The notes under the pieces were generated by a model, which was not told where the DNA came from, searched no databases, and saw only the letters and a list, made by a program, of their open reading frames with translations. The position numbers and the translations under genes were made by a program. 64,000 nt of DNA from Phenylobacterium deserti. Its GTDB lineage: Bacteria > Pseudomonadota > Alphaproteobacteria > Caulobacterales > Caulobacteraceae. Positions 19,565 to 28,150 of the stretch are shown piece by piece (position 1 is the stretch's first letter; the number at the start of each line of letters is the position of its first letter). The stretch spans positions 1,240,001 through 1,304,000 of the forward strand of contig NZ_QFYR01000001.1 of the NCBI RefSeq assembly GCF_003254705.1, in the 5' to 3' direction.

Positions 19565-21118
19565 ATGGGCGCTCAGGACCTGCTCTTCGGCGACTTCGCC
19601 ACCTTACCCGAAATCCTGGGCGAACTTTTCCGGGACCAGCCTGACAAGCTTGCGGTGGTCGATGCGAGGCGCGCGCTCACCTATCGCGAGCTCGACGCGC
19701 TGTCGGGCCGGATCGCCGCGGGCTTGCAGCGCGACGGGATCGCGGTCGCGGACGCCGTCGCCATCTGCGCCAGTTCATCCGTGGAGTACGCCGCGGCGTT
19801 CATCGGCGTTCTGCGAGCCGGCGGGGTCGTGGCTCCGCTCGCGCCCTCATCGACACCTGAGAGCCTACGGATCCAGCTGGACGACTGTGGCGCCAAGCTC
19901 TTCTTCCTGGATGCCGGCGTGGCCGAAGCCATGGGACCGCAGCTGGACGGAGCCCCCGCGCGGCGGGTGACGCTCGATGGTTCGGCGGGTGGGACCCCGC
20001 TGGAGGCGTGGCTGCCGCGCGGGGAGGCTGCGCCAGCGCCCGTGACGATCAGGCCCGATCAAGGGTTCAACATCATCTATTCGTCAGGGACGACGGGCGC
20101 GCCGAAGGGGATCGTCCAGTCGCACCGAATGCGGTGGAGCCATATCCGGGGCGGCGTCTTCCCGCCGGATGCGGTGACGGTGGTCTCCACGCCCCTCTAT
20201 TCGAACACCACGCTGGTCTCGTTTCTACCCACCCTGTCGGCTGGCGGGACTGTGGTGTTGATGCCCAAGTTCGAAGCGGAGCAGTTCCTGGAACTGTCGC
20301 AGAGGCACAGGGCGACGCATGCCATGCTGGTTCCCGTCCAGTACCGTCGCTTGCTCGATCGGCCGGATTTTGACCGCTTCGATCTGTCGTCTTACCGCGT
20401 GAAGTTCTCCACCTCGGCCCCTTTCGCCGCCGAACTGAAGGCGGAGGTGCTCAGGCGCTGGCCAGGCGGGCTCGTGGAATTCTACGGCATGACCGAGGGA
20501 GGCGGCACCTGCGCGCTGCTCGCCCATGAGCACCCCGACAAGCTGCACACCGTGGGTCGTCCGCTTCCCGGACATGAGATCCGCCTGATCGACGAAGATG
20601 GCCGCGAGGTCGCGCCTGGCGAGATCGGGGAGGTGGTCGGTCGATCGCCTTCCATGATGAGCGGCTACCATGGCAAGCCGGAAAAGACGGCCGACGCCGA
20701 GTGGATCAGCCCACAGGGCGAGCGCTTCATCCGCACGGGCGATGTCGGCCGCTTCGATGAGGATGGCTTCCTCACCCTGATGGACCGCAAGAAGGACATG
20801 ATCATCTCGGGCGGCTTCAACATCTATCCGAGTGATCTTGAGGCCGAGCTCGCTCTCCATCCCGCAGTGGCGGAGGCGGCTGTCGTCGGGGTGGCGTCCG
20901 CCGCTTGGGGAGAGACCCCCGTGGCGTTCGTGGCTCTCAAGCCTGGCAAGCAGGCCAATGCCGGCGAGCTCAAGACCTGGCTGAACGGGCGGGTGGGCAA
21001 GACCCAGCGACTTACTGATCTGCGGATCGTAGCGGAGCTGCCGCGCAGCCACATTGGCAAGGTGCTGAAGCGCGAGCTGCGGGACACCTACCAGATGACA
21101 GAGGAGACGGGCCGTTGA
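19565..21118 (+). CDS. Class I adenylate-forming enzyme (acyl-CoA synthetase)
   Basis: A 517-residue AMP-binding enzyme that activates a carboxylic acid as an acyl-adenylate and transfers it to CoA. The ATP motif IIYSSGTTGAPKGIV, the YGMTEGGG adenylate motif, the hinge region TGDVGRFDEDGFLTLMDRKKDMIISGG and the C-terminal catalytic lysine in SHIGKVLKRELRD are all intact. ATG 19565 follows GAGG by six bases; a TTG at 19553 is less likely. The substrate is unknown; pairing with a thioesterase and the shared operator with beta-oxidation genes favour a fatty or aromatic acyl group. Confidence 0.9.
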   Translation: MGAQDLLFGDFATLPEILGELFRDQPDKLAVVDARRALTYRELDALSGRIAAGLQRDGIAVADAVAICASSSVEYAAAFIGVLRAGGVVAPLAPSSTPESLRIQLDDCGAKLFFLDAGVAEAMGPQLDGAPARRVTLDGSAGGTPLEAWLPRGEAAPAPVTIRPDQGFNIIYSSGTTGAPKGIVQSHRMRWSHIRGGVFPPDAVTVVSTPLYSNTTLVSFLPTLSAGGTVVLMPKFEAEQFLELSQRHRATHAMLVPVQYRRLLDRPDFDRFDLSSYRVKFSTSAPFAAELKAEVLRRWPGGLVEFYGMTEGGGTCALLAHEHPDKLHTVGRPLPGHEIRLIDEDGREVAPGEIGEVVGRSPSMMSGYHGKPEKTADAEWISPQGERFIRTGDVGRFDEDGFLTLMDRKKDMIISGGFNIYPSDLEAELALHPAVAEAAVVGVASAAWGETPVAFVALKPGKQANAGELKTWLNGRVGKTQRLTDLRIVAELPRSHIGKVLKRELRDTYQMTEETGR

Positions 21119-21540
21119 ACCCCGAGGAGAATAAGGCCGAGGGCTTCACCGCCTTCCAGAAGGGCACGCTTCCTGATGCGCTCGGACTTGAGTGGGACGA
21201 GGTGCGGCAAGGCCTGGTGCGCGGCCGCTTCACGGTGGAACAGCGCCACATGGCGCCGAACGGCTTCGTCCACGCAGCCTCCGTGATCGCGCTAACGGAC
21301 AGCGCCTGCGGCTACGGCTGTGTGGCGTCCTTGCCGGAAGGCGCGGCGAGCTTCACCACCATCGAACTGAAGTCGAATTTCCTGGGCACCGCGAAACAGG
21401 GCGAGACCGTGGTTTGCGAGGCGCGCCTGGTGCACGGCGGCCGCAACACGCAGGTGTGGGACGCCGAGGCGAAGAACACGGCGAGCGGCAAGACCATGGC
21501 GCTGTTCCGCTGCACGCAGATGATCCTCTATCCGCGCTGA
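21115..21540 (+). CDS. Hotdog-fold thioesterase, PaaI family
   Basis: A 141-residue acyl-CoA thioesterase-like protein. The central helix segment APNGFVHAASVIALTDSACGYG carries the asparagine/glycine and aspartate positions typical of PaaI-type hotdog enzymes, followed by the strand FTTIELKSNFLGTA. Translation is likely to start at TTG 21115, which overlaps the preceding stop (TTGA) and lies 8 bases after GAGGAG; no in-frame ATG is near. Coupled to the acyl-CoA synthetase, suggesting an activation/hydrolysis pair or CoA recycling. Confidence 0.85.
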   Translation: MNPEENKAEGFTAFQKGTLPDALGLEWDEVRQGLVRGRFTVEQRHMAPNGFVHAASVIALTDSACGYGCVASLPEGAASFTTIELKSNFLGTAKQGETVVCEARLVHGGRNTQVWDAEAKNTASGKTMALFRCTQMILYPR

Positions 21541-21625
21541 GGAAGCTCTTGCGCTGCCGTGGGCGGATGAGTAGGTTCCGCCCCTCGCTCAGTGGGCCGC
21601 CTTCGGACGGCCCTGCGCGCCGGCT

Positions 21626-21715
21626 GGAGAGGTGGCTGAGTGGTTGAAAGCACCGCACTCGAAATGCGGCATACTCGCAAGGGTATCGAGGGTTCGAATC
21701 CCTCCCTCTCCGCCA
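21626..21715 (+). tRNA. tRNA-Ser (CGA)
   Basis: The acceptor stem GGAGAGG (21626-21632) pairs with CCTCTCC (21705-21711); a discriminator G and an encoded CCA end follow. The D arm TGGCTGAGTGGTTGAAAGC, anticodon arm CGCACTCGAAATGCGG with CGA in the loop, a long variable arm (TACTCGCAAGGGTA) and GGTTCGAATCC T arm are all present. The long variable arm and anticodon identify serine, reading UCG codons. No integrase or duplicated 3' end is visible next to it. Confidence 0.96.
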
Positions 21716-21752
21716 CTGACGACCGACCGCGCCGCGGCTAAGCTCTCAAGAC

Positions 21753-23762
21753 ATGACGGCGTCTCGCGCGAAGCTGGAAGAAGCCCAGGCGTGCCTTCGG
21801 GCCGGCGATGCTGCGCAGGCGGCGAAGCTCTGCGAAGAGGTCCTGGGTCAGGAGCCTGAGGTCCTGGCGGCCTTGTTGATCCTCTCGGCTTCCGAACTTG
21901 CGTTGGCCCGAACGGATGAGGCGGTAACGGCCGCGACAAGGGCCGTCGCGGCGCACCCTGCTTCGGCCATGGCGCACCATCAGCTAGGTCTTGCCTACCG
22001 AGCGGCGGGCCGCCTGGATCAGGCCGCGCTTCACCTCGCGCGGGCCGCCTCCTCGCCCAACGCGTCGGCGCTGATGCACTTTGACAGCGCGATCCTCCAG
22101 CATCAGTTGGGGCGAAACGAGAGCGCATTGCAAAGCATTGATGTGGCTCTGGCGCAGAACCCGGGCTGGGCCGCCGCCTATGCAAACCGGGGCGTGATCT
22201 TGCGGGCGCTGGGCAGGCCGGAAGCGGCGCTCGACTGCTATGACAAGGCTCTGGCGCTGGAGCCTGGCCCGCCGCAGACGCGGCTCAACAAGGCCAACGT
22301 GCTTCTCCAGCTCGAGCGTTGGACTGAGGCCGACGAAGCCTTCGCCTCCGCACTTGCAGCTACGCCTGACAGCGCGGCCGCGCACTTCGGGCGCGGAGTG
22401 GCTCGTCGCAGGCTCGGTCGACTCCAACAGGCCGCCGAGAGCTTCGGCGCTGCCTGCGCTTCAGCGCCTGACTGGGCGGAGGCTCATGCAAACCTTGGCG
22501 TCACCTTTCGTGAGCTGGAGCGGCACGAGGATGCGCTCGCGAGCCTCGCCAAGGCGCTGGCCTTGTGTCCCGATCCTGACTTTCTCCTGAGCTGGCTCAA
22601 CGTCCTGTCTGACGTGCAAGGACCCGAGGCCGCGCTTGCCGAGGTTCAGGCGCGCTTGGCGACCGCACCGGAAGATCCCGCGCTTCTGGTGGCGCAGGGG
22701 CTTTGGCTTCAGGTAGTTGGCCAGCCGCCGGCGGCCTTGGAAAGCTTCGACAGAGCGTCCGAGCGCGGCGCCCTCAGTGGTCCAGCGCGGGTCAGTCGCG
22801 GCATCGCGCTCCTCTCCCTGAGGCGCTTTGAGGAAGGCTGGAGAGACTACGAACATCGATGGGACCCGCCGGCCTTCACGCCAACGGTTCCGGGGAAGAT
22901 GACCCACGACCTTCGGCGACGGCTGGTGCGCTGGCCAACGGCAGAAGTGTTCCGCGGCCGCCATGTCGTTCTGGTCTCCGAACAAGGTGTCGGGGACATC
23001 ATCATGTTCGCCAGCATCGTGCCGGATGTGCTGGGGCTGGCCCGCAGCGTCTCCATACGTTGCGAAGGCCGGCTGCGTGGCTTGTTGAGGGCGTCGTTCC
23101 CGCAGCTGGCAGCGGTTGGACCGGAGGTTTCCGCCGCGCCTGACGATCTGGTCGTCGCCATCGGGAGCCTTGGCTGCGCTTTCCGTAACCACAGCGCAGA
23201 GTTCCCTCGCGTCGCGTACCTTGCGGCCGGGGCGGCGGCTCGTCGACGGGCGTCGGAAGTCCTGGGCCGCAAGGATGGACGATCGCGCATCGCCCTATCC
23301 TGGCGTGGCGGCGCCCGGCACACTGGGGTCAGCCGGAGATCAATCCCGCTGGAGCTGATGCGCCCTCTTCTGGAGTTGGACGACTACGAGTTCGTGAGCC
23401 TGCAGTACGGCGACTGCCGCGCCGAGCTCGAAAGCGTGAACGCCACGCTTCGCCGTCCTGTGCGCGTTCTACCTCCAGATCTGCTGAACGACTTCGAGGG
23501 CATGGCTGCCGTTGTTCAGGAGCTGGACGGGGTGGTCTCTGTCCAGACCGCGCTCATTCACCTGGCAGGAGCAGTGGGAACGCCTTGCAGAGTCATGGTC
23601 CCGGCAGCTCCGGAATGGCGCTACGGTCATTCAGGGGCGCGGATGCCATGGTATCGCAGCGTACAGCTCGTCCGGCAGGGAGAAGATCTGGACTGGCGCC
23701 CCGTTGTCGCCGAAGTGGTGGCTCAGCTCAGCGCCGATGCGGCAGAACTACCGATCGTTTAA
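21753..23762 (+). CDS. TPR-repeat protein with C-terminal glycosyltransferase-like domain
   Basis: A 669-residue protein. Residues about 5-365 form roughly ten tetratricopeptide repeats (AAYANRGVILRALGRPEAAL, AHFGRGVARRRLGRLQQAAE, AHANLGVTFRELERHEDAL). The C-terminal half begins RHVVLVSEQGVGDIIMFA and ends with VQTALIHLAGAVGTP, the pattern of GT9/GT41-like B-fold domains seen in bacterial TPR-transferase fusions. It may glycosylate a protein or polysaccharide, or be a scaffold; no partner gene indicates the substrate. Codon use is less GC-biased at the 3' end. Monocistronic, just after tRNA-Ser. Confidence 0.75.
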   Translation: MTASRAKLEEAQACLRAGDAAQAAKLCEEVLGQEPEVLAALLILSASELALARTDEAVTAATRAVAAHPASAMAHHQLGLAYRAAGRLDQAALHLARAASSPNASALMHFDSAILQHQLGRNESALQSIDVALAQNPGWAAAYANRGVILRALGRPEAALDCYDKALALEPGPPQTRLNKANVLLQLERWTEADEAFASALAATPDSAAAHFGRGVARRRLGRLQQAAESFGAACASAPDWAEAHANLGVTFRELERHEDALASLAKALALCPDPDFLLSWLNVLSDVQGPEAALAEVQARLATAPEDPALLVAQGLWLQVVGQPPAALESFDRASERGALSGPARVSRGIALLSLRRFEEGWRDYEHRWDPPAFTPTVPGKMTHDLRRRLVRWPTAEVFRGRHVVLVSEQGVGDIIMFASIVPDVLGLARSVSIRCEGRLRGLLRASFPQLAAVGPEVSAAPDDLVVAIGSLGCAFRNHSAEFPRVAYLAAGAAARRRASEVLGRKDGRSRIALSWRGGARHTGVSRRSIPLELMRPLLELDDYEFVSLQYGDCRAELESVNATLRRPVRVLPPDLLNDFEGMAAVVQELDGVVSVQTALIHLAGAVGTPCRVMVPAAPEWRYGHSGARMPWYRSVQLVRQGEDLDWRPVVAEVVAQLSADAAELPIV

Positions 23763-23926
23763 TCCGCATCGCGAGCGCCGTTATTCCGCAACTGTGCTTC
23801 TGCCCCTGGCGCAACCCTGGGCGGGTCCGGGGATGTTGCTGATCGCGCGGCGCGATTTGCAGCTTCATCGGACTGCCGCTATGGCTTGTCCTTAACCGAG
23901 CGCCCGCACTTCCAACTATTGAAGCC

Positions 23927-24538
23927 TTGCCCAGCAAACTCCTGAGCCTCTCCGAACTTGAGCTGGATGCGCTCACCGAGTTGATCAACATCGGGGTCAG
24001 CCGGGCGGCGGCGAGCCTTGCCACCATGTGCCATGAGCCGGTCACCCTGACGGTGCCGGCGATCTCCACGGTCACTCCCGAACAGGCGTCGGAGATGATC
24101 GGCGGCGCCCGGGTCGGCAAGGTCGTGGCGGTTGAGCAGGCCTATGTGGGCGATGTCTCCGGCCGCGCCCTGCTGATCTTCCCGGAAGACAACAGCCTTG
24201 AACTCGCACGGGCGGTGGCTGGCGATGCGGAGCCTGAGGCGGCCGACATGGCCTCTGAGGCGGTGCTCGAGACGGGAAACGTTGTGCTGCAGACCTGCCT
24301 CAGCGCCATCGCCAATCTCCTGCAGCGCAATCTGCAGATTGCGACGCCGAAGCTGGTTGAGGGGCGTGCGCGCGAGCTGTTTCCGCGCGTCTCCCAGGAC
24401 GCCGTGCTGTTCGTCTACATCAACTTCAGCCTTCGCGGCCGTCGGATCCGCGGCTACATCGCCCTGCTGATGGACTTGGCGGCGCTCAAGGCGCTGAAGC
24501 GCCTGGTCAGCGAGTTCGTGGACCGCGAAGCGGGCTGA
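23927..24538 (+). CDS. CheC-type CheY-phosphate phosphatase, paralogue 1
   Basis: A 203-residue CheC/CheX-family protein. Both CheC active-site pairs are present: Glu18/Asn21 in TELINIG and Glu115/Asn118 in LETGNVV, so it should dephosphorylate a CheY-like protein. The TTG start at 23927 is supported because the first 16 residues then align in length and sequence with the paralogue at 26803-27450. It is convergent with the hybrid kinase (8-base gap) and outside the chemosensory operon, so its transcription is independent. Confidence 0.8.
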   Translation: MPSKLLSLSELELDALTELINIGVSRAAASLATMCHEPVTLTVPAISTVTPEQASEMIGGARVGKVVAVEQAYVGDVSGRALLIFPEDNSLELARAVAGDAEPEAADMASEAVLETGNVVLQTCLSAIANLLQRNLQIATPKLVEGRARELFPRVSQDAVLFVYINFSLRGRRIRGYIALLMDLAALKALKRLVSEFVDREAG

Positions 24539-24545
24539 GCGACGC

Positions 24546-26801
24546 TCAGCTGCCGATCATCGCGCGGATCTTGAGGGCCAGCGCGTCCACAGCGAACGGC
24601 TTGCTGATCATCTCCATGCCCGGCGCCAGGAACTCGGACCGGCGGGCGGCTCCAGCGGCATAGCCGGTAATGAACAGGACCGGCAGGTCCGGACGCGACT
24701 GTCGGGCGACGTCGGCCAGCTGGCGGCCGTTCAGCCCCGGCAGGCCCACATCGCTGATCAGCAGGTCGATCTGCCGGCTCGAGTGCAGGATCTTCAGGGC
24801 GCTGTCGGTGTCGGCGACTTCGAGGGTCTGGTAGCCGAGCTCGTTCAGCAGTTCGACGATCACGGCGCGCACCGCTGGCTCGTCCTCGACCACGAGCACG
24901 GTCTCGCCGGCGCCGCCCGGAGCCTCGCCGCGGTTGGACACCTGGGCTGCAGGCGTGTCGGCGAGGTGGCGCGGCAGGTACAGCTTCACGGTCGTGCCCA
25001 GTCCGGGCGCGCTGTAGATGCTGACGTGGCCGCCGGACTGGTGCGCGAAGCCGTACACCATAGACAGTCCTAGGCCTGTGCCCTGGCCCAGCGGCTTGGT
25101 GGTGAAGAAGGGGTCGAAGGCGCGGGCGATGACATGCTCCGGCATGCCGGTGCCGGTGTCGCTGACGCCGACCATGAGGTAGTCGCCGGGCGGCAGCTGA
25201 TCGGAGCCGGCGGCCAGAGGGCGGTCCAGGTGGATGTTGCTGGTTTCAAGCGTCAGCTTGCCGCCGTCGGGCATGGCGTCCCGGGCGTTGATGGCCAGGT
25301 TCAGCAGGGCGCTTTCCAGCTGGTTGGCGTCGATCAGGGCGGTCCAGAGGTCCGGCTGCAGCACGACGGCCAGATCCACCCGCTCGCCCAAGGTGCGGCG
25401 CAGCATGTCGGCCATCGAGGAGATGAGCTGGTTTACGTTGACCGCCTGGGGGTCCAGCGTCTGGCGGCGCGAGAAGGCCAGCAGGCGGTGGGTGAGGGCG
25501 GCGGCGCGTTCGGCGGAGGAGACGGCGGCGTCGATGAAGCGCTCAGCTTCGGCCACCCGGCCCTGGCCGATGCGGCGGCGGACCATGTCGAGGCCGCCCA
25601 ATACGCCGGTCAGCATGTTGTTGAAATCGTGAGCCAATCCGCCCGTCAGCTGGCCGACGGCTTCCATCTTCTGGCTTTGCCGCAGCTGGTCCTCGAGCTG
25701 CTTGCGCTCGTTGACGTCGCGGCCGGTGGCGTAGAAGTCGTTGCCGGCCGGAATGACGGTCCAGTTGAACCACCGCCAGCCGTGCTCCTTGCTGCGCATC
25801 CGCGCATCGCGGTCGGCCAGGACCGCGCGCTCGGTCCAGTGATCTTCAGCGCCCATTAGGTCATCGGGATGGACGAACTCGCTGAAGTGGCGCCCCACCA
25901 CCTCGTCCTCGCTCAGGCCCAGCAAGGCGCTCCAGGCCGGATTGACCGCCTGGTAGACGCCGGCGGGATTGAGGACGGCGAACAGGTCGCGCGAGTTGTT
26001 CCAGAGGCGATCCCGCTCCTGCGTGCGGGCTTCGACCCGCTGCTCCAGGGTGGCGGCCATCTCGCGCAGCTTGGCCTCGGCGGCCTTGGCGGCGGTGATG
26101 TCGTAGATGGCGCCGACAAAACTTACGCCGACACCGTCGCCGCTGGGGCGACGCTCGCCGCGCAGCGCCAGCCAGCGCTCCGCTCCCGTGTCGGCGCGGC
26201 GGATGCGCAGCTCCGCCTCGATCGGCGCGTCGACTTCGCTGGTGTAGGCGGAGATCAGCGGCGGATCGTGCGGATGGACGAGGCCGTTGATGGTGCGGAC
26301 AGGCAGGGCGTCCGCCGGATGCAGGCCCAAAAGCCGGCAGAACTGGTCCGAGACCGAGGCCGTTCCGAAGCCTTCGACATACTCGAAGGTGCCCACGCCG
26401 CCGGCGCTCTGCGCCACCCGGAGTCGCTCTTCGGTGCGCTTCTGCTCGCTGATGTCGATCAGCACGCCGGTGAAGCGGATCGGAGTGTCCGGCGTGTGTT
26501 CGGCCCTGCCCCGCGCGCTGAGCCAACGCACCCCGTCGGGAGCGGCCACGCGGAAGTCGCGAGCGAACACCTCAGCGCCGTGTCCCACAGCCGCGATAGC
26601 GATCCGCAGCCGCATGCGGTCTTCATGCAGCACACGCTGGAAGAAGCGCTCTGCAGCCAGCCCTGCCGCCGCTTCCGCGACGTCCAGCCCCATCAAGGCG
26701 GCGAAACGGGCGTCGCCCTGCACCTGGCCAGTGGCGAAGTCCCAGGCCCAGGCGCCGGTCGCTCCAGCCAGCGTGCTGGAGGTTTGAGCGGACGTGCTCA
26801 C
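24546..26801 (-). CDS. Cytoplasmic PAS hybrid histidine kinase with receiver domain
   Basis: A 751-residue sensor kinase without transmembrane segments. Three PAS domains occupy about 10-120, 130-240 and 263-370. A HisKA domain has the phospho-acceptor His391 in GGLAHDFNNML; the HATPase has NLAINARDAMP, GTGMP and GTGLGLSMV; a C-terminal receiver (about 632-750) has Asp684 in LISDVGLPGLNG. GTG start at 26801 lies one base after the upstream cheC stop with GGAGG six bases before it. Last gene of the chemosensory operon, so it probably feeds cytoplasmic or redox signals into the same CheY/CheC pathway. Confidence 0.92.
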   Translation of the reverse strand: MSTSAQTSSTLAGATGAWAWDFATGQVQGDARFAALMGLDVAEAAAGLAAERFFQRVLHEDRMRLRIAIAAVGHGAEVFARDFRVAAPDGVRWLSARGRAEHTPDTPIRFTGVLIDISEQKRTEERLRVAQSAGGVGTFEYVEGFGTASVSDQFCRLLGLHPADALPVRTINGLVHPHDPPLISAYTSEVDAPIEAELRIRRADTGAERWLALRGERRPSGDGVGVSFVGAIYDITAAKAAEAKLREMAATLEQRVEARTQERDRLWNNSRDLFAVLNPAGVYQAVNPAWSALLGLSEDEVVGRHFSEFVHPDDLMGAEDHWTERAVLADRDARMRSKEHGWRWFNWTVIPAGNDFYATGRDVNERKQLEDQLRQSQKMEAVGQLTGGLAHDFNNMLTGVLGGLDMVRRRIGQGRVAEAERFIDAAVSSAERAAALTHRLLAFSRRQTLDPQAVNVNQLISSMADMLRRTLGERVDLAVVLQPDLWTALIDANQLESALLNLAINARDAMPDGGKLTLETSNIHLDRPLAAGSDQLPPGDYLMVGVSDTGTGMPEHVIARAFDPFFTTKPLGQGTGLGLSMVYGFAHQSGGHVSIYSAPGLGTTVKLYLPRHLADTPAAQVSNRGEAPGGAGETVLVVEDEPAVRAVIVELLNELGYQTLEVADTDSALKILHSSRQIDLLISDVGLPGLNGRQLADVARQSRPDLPVLFITGYAAGAARRSEFLAPGMEMISKPFAVDALALKIRAMIGS

Positions 26802-26802
26802 C

Positions 26803-27450
26803 TCACGCCTCCGCGGCGGCGCCCTGGCCGAGGACGCGCTGGATGAACTCGCCCACCAGCGTCTTGAGCGCGTCCAGCGACGGCAGATCCATCAGGATGG
26901 CGATGTAGCCGCGGATGTCCCGCTCGGTGACGGCGAAGTTGATGTAGAGGAAGAGGACCACGCCATCGTCCTCGCCAGCGTCGATCTCAAAGAGAGCCGG
27001 GCCCGGATCACGCATGACGCCGGGCAGCGACATCTCCAGCGGGCGCTGCAGCATGTTGGCCATGGTGGCCAGGCAGTTGTTCAGAACGACGTTGCCGGTT
27101 TCAGCCAGCGCCTCGTCCTCAAGGTCGGCGGCTTCGGCTTCCGACAACTCATCGCCTGTGACGGCGCGAACCAGGGCCAGGCTGTTGGCCTCCGGAAAGA
27201 TCAACAGCGCCCGCCCGGCGAAGGCGCCGGTGAACTCCTGACGAACGGCGACCAAGGGGCCGATCTCGCGCTCAGCCATCAGAGTGGCGGCGTCGCGGCG
27301 GCTGATCACCTCGATGGAAGGGACGGAGAGGAACACCTGCCGCTGCACCATCTGGCGCAGGCTCGAAGCGGCGCGGCTGACGCCGATGTTCACCAACTCG
27401 GTAAGAGCGTCGACTTCCAGCTCGTCCAGAAAGCCCGAAGAGCCGCTCAT
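26803..27450 (-). CDS. CheC-type CheY-phosphate phosphatase, paralogue 2
   Basis: A 215-residue CheC-family protein, clearly paralogous along its whole length to the protein at 23927-24538. Active-site pairs are Glu18/Asn21 (TELVNIG) and Glu117/Asn120 (AETGNVV). ATG overlaps the cheY stop (ATGA), so phosphatase and response regulator are translated together, which fits a dedicated CheY-P sink. No CheD or CheZ gene is seen, so CheC is the only obvious phosphatase in the cluster. Confidence 0.87.
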   Translation of the reverse strand: MSGSSGFLDELEVDALTELVNIGVSRAASSLRQMVQRQVFLSVPSIEVISRRDAATLMAEREIGPLVAVRQEFTGAFAGRALLIFPEANSLALVRAVTGDELSEAEAADLEDEALAETGNVVLNNCLATMANMLQRPLEMSLPGVMRDPGPALFEIDAGEDDGVVLFLYINFAVTERDIRGYIAILMDLPSLDALKTLVGEFIQRVLGQGAAAEA

Positions 27451-27827
27451 GAATTTCCGGCGCGAAGCTTCAGGGCTGCGCCCGAGATGAAGCCGCGGAT
27501 GGCGTCTTCGGTGATCGGCTTGGGCACGAAGGTGGCGCCGGCCGCACGGGCTCTGCTGATGACTTCGTCCTGGACATTGGCGGTAGCGAGCGCGATCGGC
27601 ATCGAGGGGAAGCGAGCGCGCAGCTCCTCAGCAAGTTCCAGACCGTTCCGACCCGGCATATTGAAATCCAGGATCATCAGGTCGACCGATTGGCTTTCTA
27701 GAACGGCCGTGGCCTCGTCGGCGTTGCCCGCTTCCAGCCGGACCCACTCGGGTTGCAGAGCCGCGATGGCCTTGCCCACGACAATCCGTGCGAGCTTGCT
27801 GTCGTCGACGATCAGTACCGTGGCCAA
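27447..27827 (-). CDS. cheY: CheY-like single-domain response regulator
   Basis: A 126-residue receiver with acidic pocket (LIVDDSK), phospho-acceptor Asp54 (MILDFNMPGRNG) and conserved Lys103 (VPKPI). The TTG at 27827-27825 is chosen: AAGGAG sits 7 bases before it and the protein begins directly with the first beta-strand (MATVLIVDDS), whereas the longer frame adds an arginine-rich lead. There is no output domain, so it acts by protein binding. The stop overlaps the next cheC start. Confidence 0.88.
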   Translation of the reverse strand: MATVLIVDDSKLARIVVGKAIAALQPEWVRLEAGNADEATAVLESQSVDLMILDFNMPGRNGLELAEELRARFPSMPIALATANVQDEVISRARAAGATFVPKPITEDAIRGFISGAALKLRAGNS

Positions 27828-27898
27828 ATATCTACTCCTTACCGGCCTGCGAGCGCTCAAAGCTCCTCTTCAATAGACGGCGCAGCCTTGGATGTCGC

Positions 27899-28150
27899 CT
27901 ACGTGTTCGCCGCAGTTTGTCCACGAAGGGCCGGGAGCAACAGATCGCGCAGGAACTGATCATCCGGCTCACCGACCAGGCGCGGGGCGAAGGCGACCAA
28001 CACCTGTACCACCGCGCCGTGCACGGACTGGCACCGGCTCAGGTCCACGCCACGTTCACCGGCCTGCAGCAGGGCCACAAGCGTTTCGGCCTCTTCCACC
28101 CGGCACGGCCCTTCCAGTCGGACGATCTCGCCGTCGAGGCGTACCGTCAT
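27899..28150 (-). CDS. Small STAS-domain protein
   Basis: An 83-residue STAS-like protein (TVRLDGEIVRLEGPCRVEEAE..., VDLSRCQSVHGAVVQVLVAF). The usual phosphorylatable motif D-S-[SA]-G of anti-anti-sigma factors is replaced by V-H-G-A at about 43-46, so phospho-switching at that serine is unlikely. The ATG overlaps the cheA stop (ATGA), showing translational coupling with CheA. STAS proteins occur in several non-flagellar chemosensory clusters; the exact role is unknown. Confidence 0.75.
   Translation of the reverse strand: MTVRLDGEIVRLEGPCRVEEAETLVALLQAGERGVDLSRCQSVHGAVVQVLVAFAPRLVGEPDDQFLRDLLLPALRGQTAANT

Noticed and set aside
21626-21760. tRNA-Ser as an integration site for a genomic island
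   Set aside because: No integrase, no repeated tRNA 3' end and no change of gene type after it; downstream genes look resident.
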